A stretch of 64,000 nt of DNA from an uncultured Pelagibacteraceae bacterium (lineage in GTDB: Bacteria; Pseudomonadota; Alphaproteobacteria; Pelagibacterales; Pelagibacteraceae): the NCBI GenBank assembly GCA_902636025.1, contig CACPQG010000001.1, forward strand, positions 257,770 through 321,769. Direction: 5' to 3'. Positions 10,280 through 19,984 of the stretch are shown in pieces. Under the pieces are notes generated by a model. That model was not told where the DNA came from and made no database searches. It saw nothing but the letters and a program-made list of their open reading frames with translations. The translations under genes were made by a program, and so were the position numbers. Position 1 is the stretch's first letter. The number at the start of each line of letters is the position of its first letter.

Positions 10280-11455
10280 CTATAACTGTTTTTTGTGATT
10301 GTTAATAAATTTTTCTATAGTTTTTCTATTAAAATTTTTATTTTCTTCAAATGAAACATTTTTCATTGAGTAGGCCTTACTTTTAGTAATTCTAGATACA
10401 ATGATGATGTTGCCTTTGTAAAGTTTAAGTTTAATTAAGCCCTTAACCTTTTGTTTTTTTAAATCTACAATCTTTTGTAAATTAAGCCTTTCTCTTGAAA
10501 ACCAGTAACCATTATAAATTAGTTCAGCATATCTGGACATAATACTATCTTTCAAGTGCATTGTTTTTTTATCCAACGTAATCGATTCAATTGCTCTATG
10601 AGCAACCATAAGCAATGTTCCCCCTGGAGTTTCATAAACTCCCCTTGATTTAATTCCAATAAATCTATTCTCGACTAAGTCAATCCTTCCAATACCATTT
10701 TTTCCAGCTACAAAATTTAGCTTTTCTAAAAGTTTTGCAGGTGATAGTTTTTTTCCGTTAATACTTACTGGATCACTATTCTCAAATCCGATTGTTAAAA
10801 AGGTAAATTTATTTGGTGCTTTAATTGGTGATGTAGTTCTCTGAAAAATATATTCTGGCGCAGAATTTTTTGGGTTTTCTAATATCTTACCCTCAGTAGA
10901 AGTATGAAATAAATTGTCATCAACAGAAAAAGGGGCTTCACCTTTTTTATCTTTGGGAATTTCTATACCCTTTTTCTTAGCATATTTTATTAGATCTGTT
11001 CTGGATTTAAGCTTCCAAATTCTCCAAGGAGCAATAATTTTAATTTTTGGTCCAAAATAATGGTATCCAAGCTCAAACCTAACCTGATCATTTCCTTTAC
11101 CAGTTGATCCATGTGAAACAGCGTAAGCTTTTAACTGTTTTGCTACTTTAATTTGATCTTTTGCAATTAATGGTCTTGCTATCGAGGTACCCAGTAAATA
11201 TGAACCTTCGTATAAAGCATGACCTCTTATCATGGGGAATACATAGTCCTTAACAAATGTATTCTTTAAATCATTAATAATTATTTTTTTAACTCCAAGC
11301 TTTTTAGCATTTTTTATTATTTTTTTTTTATTAATTTTTTGACCAATATCTGCAGTATAAGCAATTATTTCACATTTATAGTTTTCCTGTAACCATTTTA
11401 ATATAATTGAGGTATCTAGCCCACCAGAATAAGCAAGTACTATTTTTTTTTTCAT
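10280..11455 (-). CDS. argG: Argininosuccinate synthase
   Basis: [64 protein letters not shown]. Confidence 0.97.
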   Translation of the reverse strand: MKKKIVLAYSGGLDTSIILKWLQENYKCEIIAYTADIGQKINKKKIIKNAKKLGVKKIIINDLKNTFVKDYVFPMIRGHALYEGSYLLGTSIARPLIAKDQIKVAKQLKAYAVSHGSTGKGNDQVRFELGYHYFGPKIKIIAPWRIWKLKSRTDLIKYAKKKGIEIPKDKKGEAPFSVDDNLFHTSTEGKILENPKNSAPEYIFQRTTSPIKAPNKFTFLTIGFENSDPVSINGKKLSPAKLLEKLNFVAGKNGIGRIDLVENRFIGIKSRGVYETPGGTLLMVAHRAIESITLDKKTMHLKDSIMSRYAELIYNGYWFSRERLNLQKIVDLKKQKVKGLIKLKLYKGNIIIVSRITKSKAYSMKNVSFEENKNFNRKTIEKFINNHKKQL

Positions 11456-11485
11456 TTAATCTAAGTTAAATTTTTTCTTCGAACA

Positions 11486-11992
11486 TTAACTGCAGCTTTT
11501 TTTTGCCTTATCGTATGCTTTCGTAAAACCTAATAGAGAATAATGATCAATGGTTTGAGATCCTGAGGAGTTATATCCAGATATCATTAATCTTGAACCT
11601 TTTTTCATAGTTCTTATTAATTTTTTCTCAATTTTACCACTTGCTATCCAAGCGAAATTTTGTTGTGCAATATCAAATTTATATTTAAATTTTCCTGATT
11701 TTGCAGTGATCGAATTTTGAGTATTGAATTCATATCCTGCAGTTGTACTAATTTCATCAAAAATTTTTTCATTTGGTCTAAAAGAAACAAACAATCTGGC
11801 ATCTCTACTGTTTGTCTTTGGTGACTGGAGAATTGGTTTTGATTGGGCAAAACAAACAATACCCTCAGAATTCTTTAAAACCATTGTTTCCCAATCTTTA
11901 AACTTTCCTACTTTTTTTACTTCTTCTGAATTTACGTTAAAACTAAAAAACAATAAAAATAAACTTACAAAACTTTTTTTAATTATGGACAT
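11486..11992 (-). CDS. Invasion-associated locus B (IalB) family secreted protein
   Basis: N-terminal signal peptide; FKDWETMVLKNSEGIVCFAQSKP...; C-terminal SLLGFTKAYDKAKKSC. Confidence 0.75.
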   Translation of the reverse strand: MSIIKKSFVSLFLLFFSFNVNSEEVKKVGKFKDWETMVLKNSEGIVCFAQSKPILQSPKTNSRDARLFVSFRPNEKIFDEISTTAGYEFNTQNSITAKSGKFKYKFDIAQQNFAWIASGKIEKKLIRTMKKGSRLMISGYNSSGSQTIDHYSLLGFTKAYDKAKKSCS

Positions 11993-13020
11993 GGATTTGG
12001 ATAAATTTTTTGCACTTCATTAATTTTTTTAATTATTTCCTCAGTTAAATTTACATTTACACTTTCTATGTTAGTTTTCAACTGCTGCATTGTCGTTGCA
12101 CCAATAATAACACTTGTCACAAAAGGTTGAATCTCGCAAAATTTAAGAGACATTTGTGCCATATCAAGATTATGTTCCTTAGCAATTTTATAGTACTCTT
12201 CTACCGCATGCTCCCTATTAGGTTTGTTGTATCTTGTCCAAAAATCCCTGTCATGATCAAGTCTAGAATTTTTAGGTTTTTCATTGTTTCTATATTTACC
12301 TGTTAGATGACCGATGGCTAAGGGAGAATAAGCTAAAAGCCCGATTTTGTCTCTTATAGATATTTCAGCCAATCCAACTTCGTATGATCTGTTAAGTAAA
12401 TTATAAGGATTTTGAATTGACATCATTCGTGGAAGCTTTTTTTCTTTTGACAACTCAAGAAATCTTTTAGCTCCCCAGGGAGTTTCATTTGAAAGACCAA
12501 TATATCTTATTTTTCCAGAGTCAATAAAACGTCCTAAATTTTCCAAAATATCCTCAAATTCTGTCCAACTCTCATTATCTGAATGTTCATAACCAAGTTT
12601 CCCAAACATATTGGTGTTTCTTTCGGGCCAATGTAATTGATATAAATCTATATAATCGGTCTGTAATCTTTTAAGACTACCCTCTAAGGCTTCAGATAGA
12701 TTTTTTTTACCATACTGGTTTCCTCCACCCCTTACGTACGATCTCATTGGTCCACAAACTTTAGATGCTAATATTACATCTTTTCTTTTTTTTCTTTTTG
12801 AAAACCAATTACCTATAATAACCTCTGTATCACCAAATGTTTCCTCTTTTGGTGGAATAGAGTAAATTTCTGCTGTGTCCCAAAAGTTTACTCCTTGTTC
12901 TAGGGCATAGTCCATTTGTTCAAAACCTTCATTTTCAGAATTCTGCTCACCCCAAGTCATTGAGCCGAGACATATTGTGCTTACTTTTAAGTCAGTATTT
13001 CCTAGTTTTTTGTAATTCAT
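11983..13020 (-). CDS. Aldo/keto reductase (Tas-like)
   Basis: MNYKKLGNTDLKVSTICLGSMTWGEQNSE, FWDTAEIYSIPP, YIDLYQLHWPER. Confidence 0.93.
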   Translation of the reverse strand: MNYKKLGNTDLKVSTICLGSMTWGEQNSENEGFEQMDYALEQGVNFWDTAEIYSIPPKEETFGDTEVIIGNWFSKRKKRKDVILASKVCGPMRSYVRGGGNQYGKKNLSEALEGSLKRLQTDYIDLYQLHWPERNTNMFGKLGYEHSDNESWTEFEDILENLGRFIDSGKIRYIGLSNETPWGAKRFLELSKEKKLPRMMSIQNPYNLLNRSYEVGLAEISIRDKIGLLAYSPLAIGHLTGKYRNNEKPKNSRLDHDRDFWTRYNKPNREHAVEEYYKIAKEHNLDMAQMSLKFCEIQPFVTSVIIGATTMQQLKTNIESVNVNLTEEIIKKINEVQKIYPNPCP

Positions 13021-13081
13021 GACCAATCAACGATTTTTTGACTTCTTGATAATATTTATTAAAATTACTATATATACATAC

Positions 13082-13837
13082 ATGAATTTTAATAGACAAA
13101 ACATTTTTCAAGCAACTTCTGCTAAAAAAACATTAGTTTGGGATGCTGGTCTAAGATCTTATATGTTGAAGATCTATAACTACATGGCAACTGGTGTGCT
13201 TTTAACAGGTATTATTGCTCTTCTATCCTTTAAAATATCTGTGATAACAGACGCGAATGGAGTGATTACAGGATTTACTAATTTTGGTAACGCATTGTTC
13301 TTTTCAGGTTTAAAATGGATTGTAATGTTGGCCCCATTAGGCGTAGTTTTTTATATGAGTTTTGGAATAAATAAAATGAGCTCAGCAAAAGCTCAAACAG
13401 TATTTTGGATTTTTGCAGCTTTGATGGGTTTGTCTCTATCATGGATTTTGCTTGTTTATACTGGCGTAAGTGTTGCGAGAGTTTTTTTTATAACTTCAGC
13501 AACCTTTGGGGCAATGAGTATTTATGGTTACACAACTAAAAGAGATCTAACTAAACTTGGTTCGTTCTTAATGATGGGTTTAATTGGAATAATTATTGCA
13601 TCACTAGTAAATATTTTCTTAAAATCAGCGATGATGTATTTCATAGTATCAATTTTAGGGGTCTTGATATTTGTTGGCTTAACTGCATATGATACTCAAA
13701 AAATAAAAAACATGTACTCACCATCAGATACTGGAGAAATAGTAGGCAAGAAAGCTGTGATGGGCGCTTTGACTTTATATCTAGACTTTATAAATTTATT
13801 TATAATGCTTTTAAGACTCTTCGGTCAAAGAAGATAG
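13082..13837 (+). CDS. Bax inhibitor-1/YccA family membrane protein
   Basis: Seven-TM-like; YNYMATGVLLTGIIALL, GYTTKRDLTKLGSFLMMGLIGIIIASLVN, LTAYDTQKIKNMY, ALTLYLDFINLFIMLLRLFGQRR. Confidence 0.93.
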   Translation: MNFNRQNIFQATSAKKTLVWDAGLRSYMLKIYNYMATGVLLTGIIALLSFKISVITDANGVITGFTNFGNALFFSGLKWIVMLAPLGVVFYMSFGINKMSSAKAQTVFWIFAALMGLSLSWILLVYTGVSVARVFFITSATFGAMSIYGYTTKRDLTKLGSFLMMGLIGIIIASLVNIFLKSAMMYFIVSILGVLIFVGLTAYDTQKIKNMYSPSDTGEIVGKKAVMGALTLYLDFINLFIMLLRLFGQRR

Positions 13838-13842
13838 TATTT

Positions 13843-14181
13843 TTATTTAATTTTTTTCCAGTTTGTCTTTAAAATAAGACTTTCCAAGCTTGATGAATTA
13901 TTTAAAATTTTCCCGTTCGAATCAGTTATTGAATATTTCAAATTTTGATTAACAGGCTTAAATTTTTTACAAATCATATACACAGCATTTTCTGTTGCAT
14001 TTTTGAATACACTAAATGTAACCTGTTTGCTTGAAATAGCTAAACCATAATCTTTCCAAGATCCATTTGATACCATTCTAGCATATAAATTTAAAATTGA
14101 TTTAAGCTCGTGTTTTTCAAAAAAAAAATTTTTATTTTTTGCAAAAGTATTATTAATAACTAGTTTTAAATTTTTATTCAT
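13843..14181 (-). CDS. DUF2794-like small conserved protein
   Basis: ILNLYARMVSNGSWKDYGLAISSKQVTFSVFKNATENAVYMICK pattern typical of alphaproteobacterial DUF2794. Confidence 0.7.
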   Translation of the reverse strand: MNKNLKLVINNTFAKNKNFFFEKHELKSILNLYARMVSNGSWKDYGLAISSKQVTFSVFKNATENAVYMICKKFKPVNQNLKYSITDSNGKILNNSSSLESLILKTNWKKIK

Positions 14182-14725
14182 TCAGCTTGTATTTATTTAT
14201 TATATTGAATTGAAAAGCAGTAAAAATAAAAGTTATTGGAAGCATGCCCCATACTTTAAAATTTACCCAAAACTCCTCCGATTGAGTTCTCCAAATTATT
14301 TCATTTAAAATAGCTAAAAAGATAAAAAATAAAACCCACCTCTTGTTTAAAATTTGCCATCCCTCATCTTGAATTTTTAGTGCGTTCCCTAAAAGCTTTT
14401 TTAAAACTGGTTCTTGTGTAAAAAATTTTCCAAATAGTAAACCCAAAGCAAACAAAATATTTATTATTGTAGGTTTAATGTATATAAAAATAGGATTTTT
14501 AAAATAAATTGTTAATCCACCAAAAAGCGTAATCAGAATTCCACCAAGTAATGGCACTAATGGAATTTTTTTCTCTATTTTCCAAACAATAAATAGTGCG
14601 ATTAATGTTGCTAAAATAAAAGGAGGGATTGCAATTTCTAAATTTTTTTCATTTTTATAATAAAATGTAAAAAATACTAATAGAGGACCAAAATCTGTGA
14701 CAAATTTGTAAAAAGATTTATTCAC
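14174..14725 (-). CDS. yciB: Inner membrane septation protein YciB/IspZ family
   Basis: VTDFGPLLVFFTFYY, VPLLGGILITLFGGLTIYFKNPIFIYIKPTIIN, LNEIIWR; overlaps the preceding gene by 8 bp. Confidence 0.9.
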   Translation of the reverse strand: MNKSFYKFVTDFGPLLVFFTFYYKNEKNLEIAIPPFILATLIALFIVWKIEKKIPLVPLLGGILITLFGGLTIYFKNPIFIYIKPTIINILFALGLLFGKFFTQEPVLKKLLGNALKIQDEGWQILNKRWVLFFIFLAILNEIIWRTQSEEFWVNFKVWGMLPITFIFTAFQFNIINKYKLNE

Positions 14726-14803
14726 AAAAAGATATTAACAGATTTAAAAATTAAATATATTTTTTTTATTGATTTTCTTATTTAAATACCCATATTTATT
14801 ATT

Positions 14804-15124
14804 ATGACAATACAAAAAGCTAAATTTTCAATAGGCGATGTAGTTAAACACAAGCACTTTGACTTTCGAGGTGTGATATATGATGTTGATTTTAAGTTTA
14901 ATAATTCTGAAGAGTGGTATCAGTCTATTCCGAAAAACGTTAGACCTAGAAAAGATCAACCTTTTTATCATCTACTAGCTGAAAATGATGATCTTACTTA
15001 TGAGGCTTATGTATCTGAGCAGAATTTATTGTTTGACGACTCAGAAGAGCCAATAAAGCATCCATTAATAAATGAGATTTTTTCTGGAAAAAGAGGATCT
15101 AGTTATTTTAAGCAATCTAACTAA
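14804..15124 (+). CDS. hspQ: Heat shock protein HspQ (hemimethylated DNA-binding domain, YccV-like)
   Basis: KFSIGDVVKHKHFDFRGVIYDVDFKF...RPRKDQPFYHLLAENDDLTYEAYVSEQNL. Confidence 0.93.
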   Translation: MTIQKAKFSIGDVVKHKHFDFRGVIYDVDFKFNNSEEWYQSIPKNVRPRKDQPFYHLLAENDDLTYEAYVSEQNLLFDDSEEPIKHPLINEIFSGKRGSSYFKQSN

Positions 15125-15190
15125 TACATCTTTTTTCAAACACAATTGGTACAAATGTTGGTCACACAAAATAAGTATATTTAAGGTATA

Positions 15191-15250
15191 TTCTGATCAA
15201 GAGTGTAAACGTTTCCCTTAAGATTATCTCCCTCACATTCTTGATCAGAA
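15191..15250. repeat. 16-bp inverted repeat / candidate structured RNA or operator in hspQ-ccmC gap
   Basis: ttctgatcaagagtgt (15191-15206) pairs with acattcttgatcagaa (15235-15250), one G-U; 28-nt loop. Confidence 0.75.
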
Positions 15251-15300
15251 GTCTCTTTATCTCACTTTGAAAAATAAAAATTTCAAATATAAATACAAAA

Positions 15301-16002
15301 ATGAATTTTATAAAAAACTATCAATTTAGCTTAGTACGGAAAAGTCAAAAGATTGTTTTGTACTTATTTTTAATTGTCCTTATGCTTGGTTTATTTGAAG
15401 CTTTGATATTATCTCCTGAAGATTATCTCCAAGGTGACTCCGTTAGAATAATGTATGTTCATGTTCCATCAGCATGGATTTCACTTGGCATATTTTCTTT
15501 AATGGCAATTTTATCGATACTGGTAATTATCTTTAAGAATAAAGTATTTTTTTTAATTGCAAAAAGTTTAGCTCCTTCTGGATTTGTATTTAGCTTGGTA
15601 GCTTTAGTAACTGGTTCGATTTGGGGCAAACCAACCTGGGGAACATGGTGGGCATGGGATGCTAGAATAACTTCAATGTTAATATTATGTATTTTTTATT
15701 TAATGTACTTAACAGCATGGAGAATTTTTGAGAGCAAAGATTACGTAACCAAAATAACCTCATTTATAGCAATTTTAGGATTTATAAATATTCCAATTAT
15801 AAAATTTTCTGTTGATTGGTGGTCAACTTTACATCAACCATCATCTGTAAATATTTTCTCTGAGACCACTATCCATTCTACAATGCTAATACCCCTTGGC
15901 ATCATGACTGCGGCATTTGCCCTATTTTCTTTGCTTATTTTTTTAATGAAATATAATACAGAATTGATAAAAATTAAAAATAAAGGCTTAGACAGATTAT
16001 GA
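15301..16002 (+). CDS. ccmC: Heme exporter protein CcmC
   Basis: YVHVPSAWISLGIF, GSIWGKPTWGTWWAWDARITSMLIL, WWSTLHQPSS. Confidence 0.96.
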   Translation: MNFIKNYQFSLVRKSQKIVLYLFLIVLMLGLFEALILSPEDYLQGDSVRIMYVHVPSAWISLGIFSLMAILSILVIIFKNKVFFLIAKSLAPSGFVFSLVALVTGSIWGKPTWGTWWAWDARITSMLILCIFYLMYLTAWRIFESKDYVTKITSFIAILGFINIPIIKFSVDWWSTLHQPSSVNIFSETTIHSTMLIPLGIMTAAFALFSLLIFLMKYNTELIKIKNKGLDRL

Positions 16003-16232
16003 TTTTAGAATTATTTAATATGAACGGTTATGGTTTTTACGTTCTTTCGTCATTCTTGTTCACGTTAGTTTGTTTTCTTGGACTTTACATAATAACAAAA
16101 TCACAACTTACAAAAGAGCAAAATAAATTTAATGTTAAATTTGGTGAATTAAACTCTGAACAGGTAAAAGAAGCTAAAAAACAAAAAATTTACAAAGAGA
16201 TAATAGCAACAGAGATATATTCTAAAATTTAA
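15999..16232 (+). CDS. ccmD: Heme exporter protein CcmD
   Basis: Small single-TM ORF between ccmC and ccmE; GYGFYVLSSFLFTLVCFLGLYI; ATG at 16020 is an alternative start. Confidence 0.8.
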   Translation: MILELFNMNGYGFYVLSSFLFTLVCFLGLYIITKSQLTKEQNKFNVKFGELNSEQVKEAKKQKIYKEIIATEIYSKI

Positions 16233-16235
16233 CTT

Positions 16236-16661
16236 TTGGGCATGTATAACAAAAAAGTTAAGTTAAGAGCTTTATTTCTTTTTCTTTCTATAGCAACATT
16301 AATATTAACTATTTTTTTAGTTTTGAAAGCTTTAGAGGAAAATGTCGTCTATTTTCTATCTCCAACGGAAATTAATAATTTAAATGAAACAACAACAGAA
16401 AAAATTAGAGTAGGTGGAATGGTAAAAGATCAATCAATTAAAATTAACTCTGATAACATAAACTTTATCATTACTGACTTTAAAAATGAAATTAATGTTA
16501 CTTATTCAGGCATTGTTCCAAATCTATTTCAAGAAGGCAAGGGTGTTGTTGCCGAAGGTATTCTTAGAGATAAAAATTATTTTAAAGCAGAAAAGATACT
16601 GGCCAAACATGATGAGAATTATATTCCCCCAGAGGTAAAAGCCAGTTTAGGAGAAAAGTAA
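16236..16661 (+). CDS. ccmE: Cytochrome c maturation heme chaperone CcmE
   Basis: [53 protein letters not shown] (heme-binding His in KHDENY). Confidence 0.96.
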   Translation: MGMYNKKVKLRALFLFLSIATLILTIFLVLKALEENVVYFLSPTEINNLNETTTEKIRVGGMVKDQSIKINSDNINFIITDFKNEINVTYSGIVPNLFQEGKGVVAEGILRDKNYFKAEKILAKHDENYIPPEVKASLGEK

Positions 16662-16662
16662 A

Positions 16663-18555
16663 TTGATTTTAAATTACTTAGGTAACTTCGCTCTATTATT
16701 TTGTTTAATAATTTCATTAGTAATATTTATTACTTCAATATCAAGTTTAAACAACAAAAATTTTTTTTTAAAAAAAAACTTAAATGAATTGCTTTTTTTT
16801 AAATTTTTTTTTGCTGTTCTAAGTTTTTCAAGCCTTATAATTTTATTTATTATCTCTGAGTTTAGTAATGAAACAGTTCTAAATAACTCACATATTTCAA
16901 AACCTTTGTTTTATAAAATATCAGGCACATGGGGTAATCACGAAGGAAGTCTACTTCTCTGGCTATTAATATTAACTTTCTTTGCCTTTTTTTACTTCTT
17001 GAATTCTAAAAATAGGCCCATAGATGAAAGATTATTAACAATAATGTTTCAAGAAGTAATAATTTTAGGCTTTCTATTTTTTTTGTTAAAAGCTTCTAAC
17101 CCTTTCAATATTATTTACCCTGTGCCAAAAGAAGGTTTAGGTCTTAATCCAATCTTGCAAGATCCATTATTAGCTATTCACCCTCCTGTTCTTTATTTGG
17201 GATACGTGACCACTTCAATTGTATTTTCCTCTTCATTAGCTGGATTGATAAAGGGAAATATAAATAATATGTGGGCTAAAGATATAAAAAAATGGGTTTT
17301 TATATCCTGGACATTTTTAACTTTAGGTATTTTGCTTGGATCTATTTGGGCTTACTATGAATTAGGCTGGGGAGGCTTTTGGTTTTGGGATCCAGTTGAA
17401 AATATTTCTCTAATGCCTTGGTTAAGTCTTACCGCACTAGTTCATTGTGTATTAGCTTTAGAAAAAAGATCAATTTTACATTCGTGGACAGTCATACTTT
17501 CTATTATTACTTTTACACTAGGTATTTGTGGAACTTTCCTTGTTCGATCTGGAATATTAAATTCAGTCCACACTTTTGCAAATGATCCAGAAAGAGGATT
17601 ATACATATTATTCTTTTTATTTTTCTTGATTTTTTTATCAGTTTTTATTTATTTTATTTATGAAGATAAATTTGAATTGAATAATAAAAATTTAAATCTT
17701 TATACTAAAGAAACTTCAATAATTCTAAATAACTGGTTTGTAATGTACTTTTTGTCGGTTATTTTGATTGGCACAGTATATCCAATTTTTTTAGAAGTTT
17801 TATCTAATGAAAAGATTTCAGTAGGTCCACCGTTTTTCAATAAATTAATAATTCCTTTTTTAATTCCATTTTTAATTTTTATGTCGATTGGTCCAAATTT
17901 AAAGTGGATAAAAAATAACTATTTCTCGAAAAAGTTAAAATTGATAATTATATTTATTTTGAGCATTATTTTATCAACACTAGTCTCGAAATTTTTTGGA
18001 AATACCGCATTAAATATAACAATATTATTAGCTGCAAGCTTTTATCTTTTTATTATTACTATCAAAGATTTAATTAAAAAAGGTTTTAAAAATTATTCAC
18101 AAACAATTTCTCATTTTGGTTTTAGTTTGTTAGTTTTAAGTGTATTGTTAAATAGCATCTTCTCTAACGAGATAACCTCAAATATGCGTGTTGGCGATGA
18201 AATAAAGTTCTCTGATAAAATAATAAAATTACAAAAACTCGAAAATACAACAGAAGCAAACTTTTTAAAGTTAATTGCTTATTTTAAAATTGAGGAAAAA
18301 AATAAAACAGAATTAGTTTTAGAACCAGAAATTCGAATTTACGATAAACCAGAGACAATAACAAGTGAGGCGGCAATTAAGACAGATATTTTTAAAGATA
18401 GATTTTTAGTTATCAATCTTGTCAAAGAAAATGAATACTTGAATGTAAGATATCAAGAAAAACCTTTTATGTTATGGATTTGGATTTCGGCAATTATAAT
18501 TTCTATAGGGGGAATAATTAATATTGTTAAAAAAAATGAAAAAAAGATATTATAA
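16663..18555 (+). CDS. ccmF: Heme lyase CcmF/NrfE family
   Basis: GTWGNHEGSLLLW, HPPVLYLGYV, ELGWGGFWFWDPVENISLMPWL, GTFLVRSGILNSVHTFANDPERG. Confidence 0.97.
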   Translation: MILNYLGNFALLFCLIISLVIFITSISSLNNKNFFLKKNLNELLFFKFFFAVLSFSSLIILFIISEFSNETVLNNSHISKPLFYKISGTWGNHEGSLLLWLLILTFFAFFYFLNSKNRPIDERLLTIMFQEVIILGFLFFLLKASNPFNIIYPVPKEGLGLNPILQDPLLAIHPPVLYLGYVTTSIVFSSSLAGLIKGNINNMWAKDIKKWVFISWTFLTLGILLGSIWAYYELGWGGFWFWDPVENISLMPWLSLTALVHCVLALEKRSILHSWTVILSIITFTLGICGTFLVRSGILNSVHTFANDPERGLYILFFLFFLIFLSVFIYFIYEDKFELNNKNLNLYTKETSIILNNWFVMYFLSVILIGTVYPIFLEVLSNEKISVGPPFFNKLIIPFLIPFLIFMSIGPNLKWIKNNYFSKKLKLIIIFILSIILSTLVSKFFGNTALNITILLAASFYLFIITIKDLIKKGFKNYSQTISHFGFSLLVLSVLLNSIFSNEITSNMRVGDEIKFSDKIIKLQKLENTTEANFLKLIAYFKIEEKNKTELVLEPEIRIYDKPETITSEAAIKTDIFKDRFLVINLVKENEYLNVRYQEKPFMLWIWISAIIISIGGIINIVKKNEKKIL

Positions 18556-19060
18556 ATACTCTATTGTAAGTTTTCTTATATTTACATTTTTTATTTTTTA
18601 TTATGGATTAAAAGAAAAAAATTTTTATACACCAGAGGATATAAGTATTAAAAAGTTTCCAAATCTAATTCTTAATGACTTTTATACTAATAGCAAAACT
18701 TCGTTTGACGATATTTTGATAGGAAGCAATTATTATCTTATAAATATTTGGGCATCATGGTGCTTACCATGCAGGGAAGAGCATACGTATTTAGTTCAGC
18801 TAAAAAAAAATTCACCTATTAAAATAATTGGCATCAACTATAAAGATAAAAGAGATAATGCATTAAAATTCCTCGACAGATATGATAATCCATATTCAGT
18901 TATATTAAATGATAACAATGGAACAGCCTCTATAGAAGTTGGAGCGTATGGAGTTCCAGAGAGTTTTATTTTAAATGCAGAAAAAAAAATTATTAAAAAA
19001 ATTATTGGTCCAATTGATAAAAAAAAATTTAATGAAATAAAAAAATTAATCAATAAATGA
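18536..19060 (+). CDS. ccmG: Thiol:disulfide interchange protein CcmG/DsbE
   Basis: NIWASWCLPCREEHTYL thioredoxin-like motif; VGAYGVPESFIL. Confidence 0.93.
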   Translation: MKKRYYKYSIVSFLIFTFFIFYYGLKEKNFYTPEDISIKKFPNLILNDFYTNSKTSFDDILIGSNYYLINIWASWCLPCREEHTYLVQLKKNSPIKIIGINYKDKRDNALKFLDRYDNPYSVILNDNNGTASIEVGAYGVPESFILNAEKKIIKKIIGPIDKKKFNEIKKLINK

Positions 19061-19431
19061 AAACAAAAATCTTAATATATATAATTTTTTTATTCTTTGC
19101 TTTTTCTAAATATTCATTTTCTAATGATCTAAAATTAGAAAATAAAATTAATAAAAATTTAAGATGTTTAATTTGTCAAGGGCAATCTATTTATGACTCA
19201 CAATCCGACTTTGCTGAAAGTATGAAGTTAGTAGTAAAGCAAAAGATAGAGTCTGGCATGAGTGAAGAGGAGATATATTCATTTTTCAAAATACAATATG
19301 GTGAGTGGATATTATACGATCCGGAGTTTAATACTAAAAATTTTGCCCTTTGGTTGCTTCCAATTCTCGTTTTTTTGGTAGGAGGAATAGTAATTTTGAA
19401 AAAATTTGGAGTTTCAAAGAAAAGATTATAA
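19057..19431 (+). CDS. ccmH: Cytochrome c-type biogenesis protein CcmH
   Basis: LRCLICQGQSIYDSQSDFAESMKLVV (CxxC), FFKIQYGEWILYDPEFNTKNFALWLLPI. Confidence 0.95.
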   Translation: MKTKILIYIIFLFFAFSKYSFSNDLKLENKINKNLRCLICQGQSIYDSQSDFAESMKLVVKQKIESGMSEEEIYSFFKIQYGEWILYDPEFNTKNFALWLLPILVFLVGGIVILKKFGVSKKRL

Positions 19432-19453
19432 GTTATATTAAGTTTATAAATTT

Positions 19454-19975
19454 ATGAAAAATAAAAATTTAAATTTTTTTTGCTTTGTTTTAATTATTAT
19501 TTTTTTAACAACATCACTTAAAAGCGATGAGGTAAAAAAATTAATTGATCCTCATGAGTATAATTTTTTTACTGGAATGTTTGATTTTAGCGATGAAGGA
19601 AAAAAATCTACTTTAGTAGGAATTCAGCATCAAAACGAAAATTTATATAAGGACACTTTTTTAGGAACACTCTCACCTGTTACAGGATTTTTAGTAACTG
19701 GAGATACTGCAACATATCTATATACAGGTGTTCAAGCAGAATACAATTTAGGTAAAATTAACCTTACACCAAGCTTTACACCTGGGCTGTATGGGCAAGG
19801 TGACGGTAAAGATTTAGGTCATATTGTTGAGTTCAAAAGTGAAATACAGCTATCACTCGATTTATTTAAAGATTCTGAATTAGGTTTTTCATATAATCAT
19901 ATTTCTAATGCTAGTCTCGGGGAAAAGAATCCTGGGGCAAATAGTTATATGTTTAATTTCATGAAAAAATTTTAA
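19454..19975 (+). CDS. Acyloxyacyl hydrolase / PagL-like lipid A deacylase family protein
   Basis: Signal peptide; C-terminal EFKSEIQLSL...GFSYNHISNASLGEKNPGANSY resembles the PagL H-x-SN...NPG catalytic region. Confidence 0.75.
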   Translation: MKNKNLNFFCFVLIIIFLTTSLKSDEVKKLIDPHEYNFFTGMFDFSDEGKKSTLVGIQHQNENLYKDTFLGTLSPVTGFLVTGDTATYLYTGVQAEYNLGKINLTPSFTPGLYGQGDGKDLGHIVEFKSEIQLSLDLFKDSELGFSYNHISNASLGEKNPGANSYMFNFMKKF

Positions 19976-19984
19976 TTTTTACCC

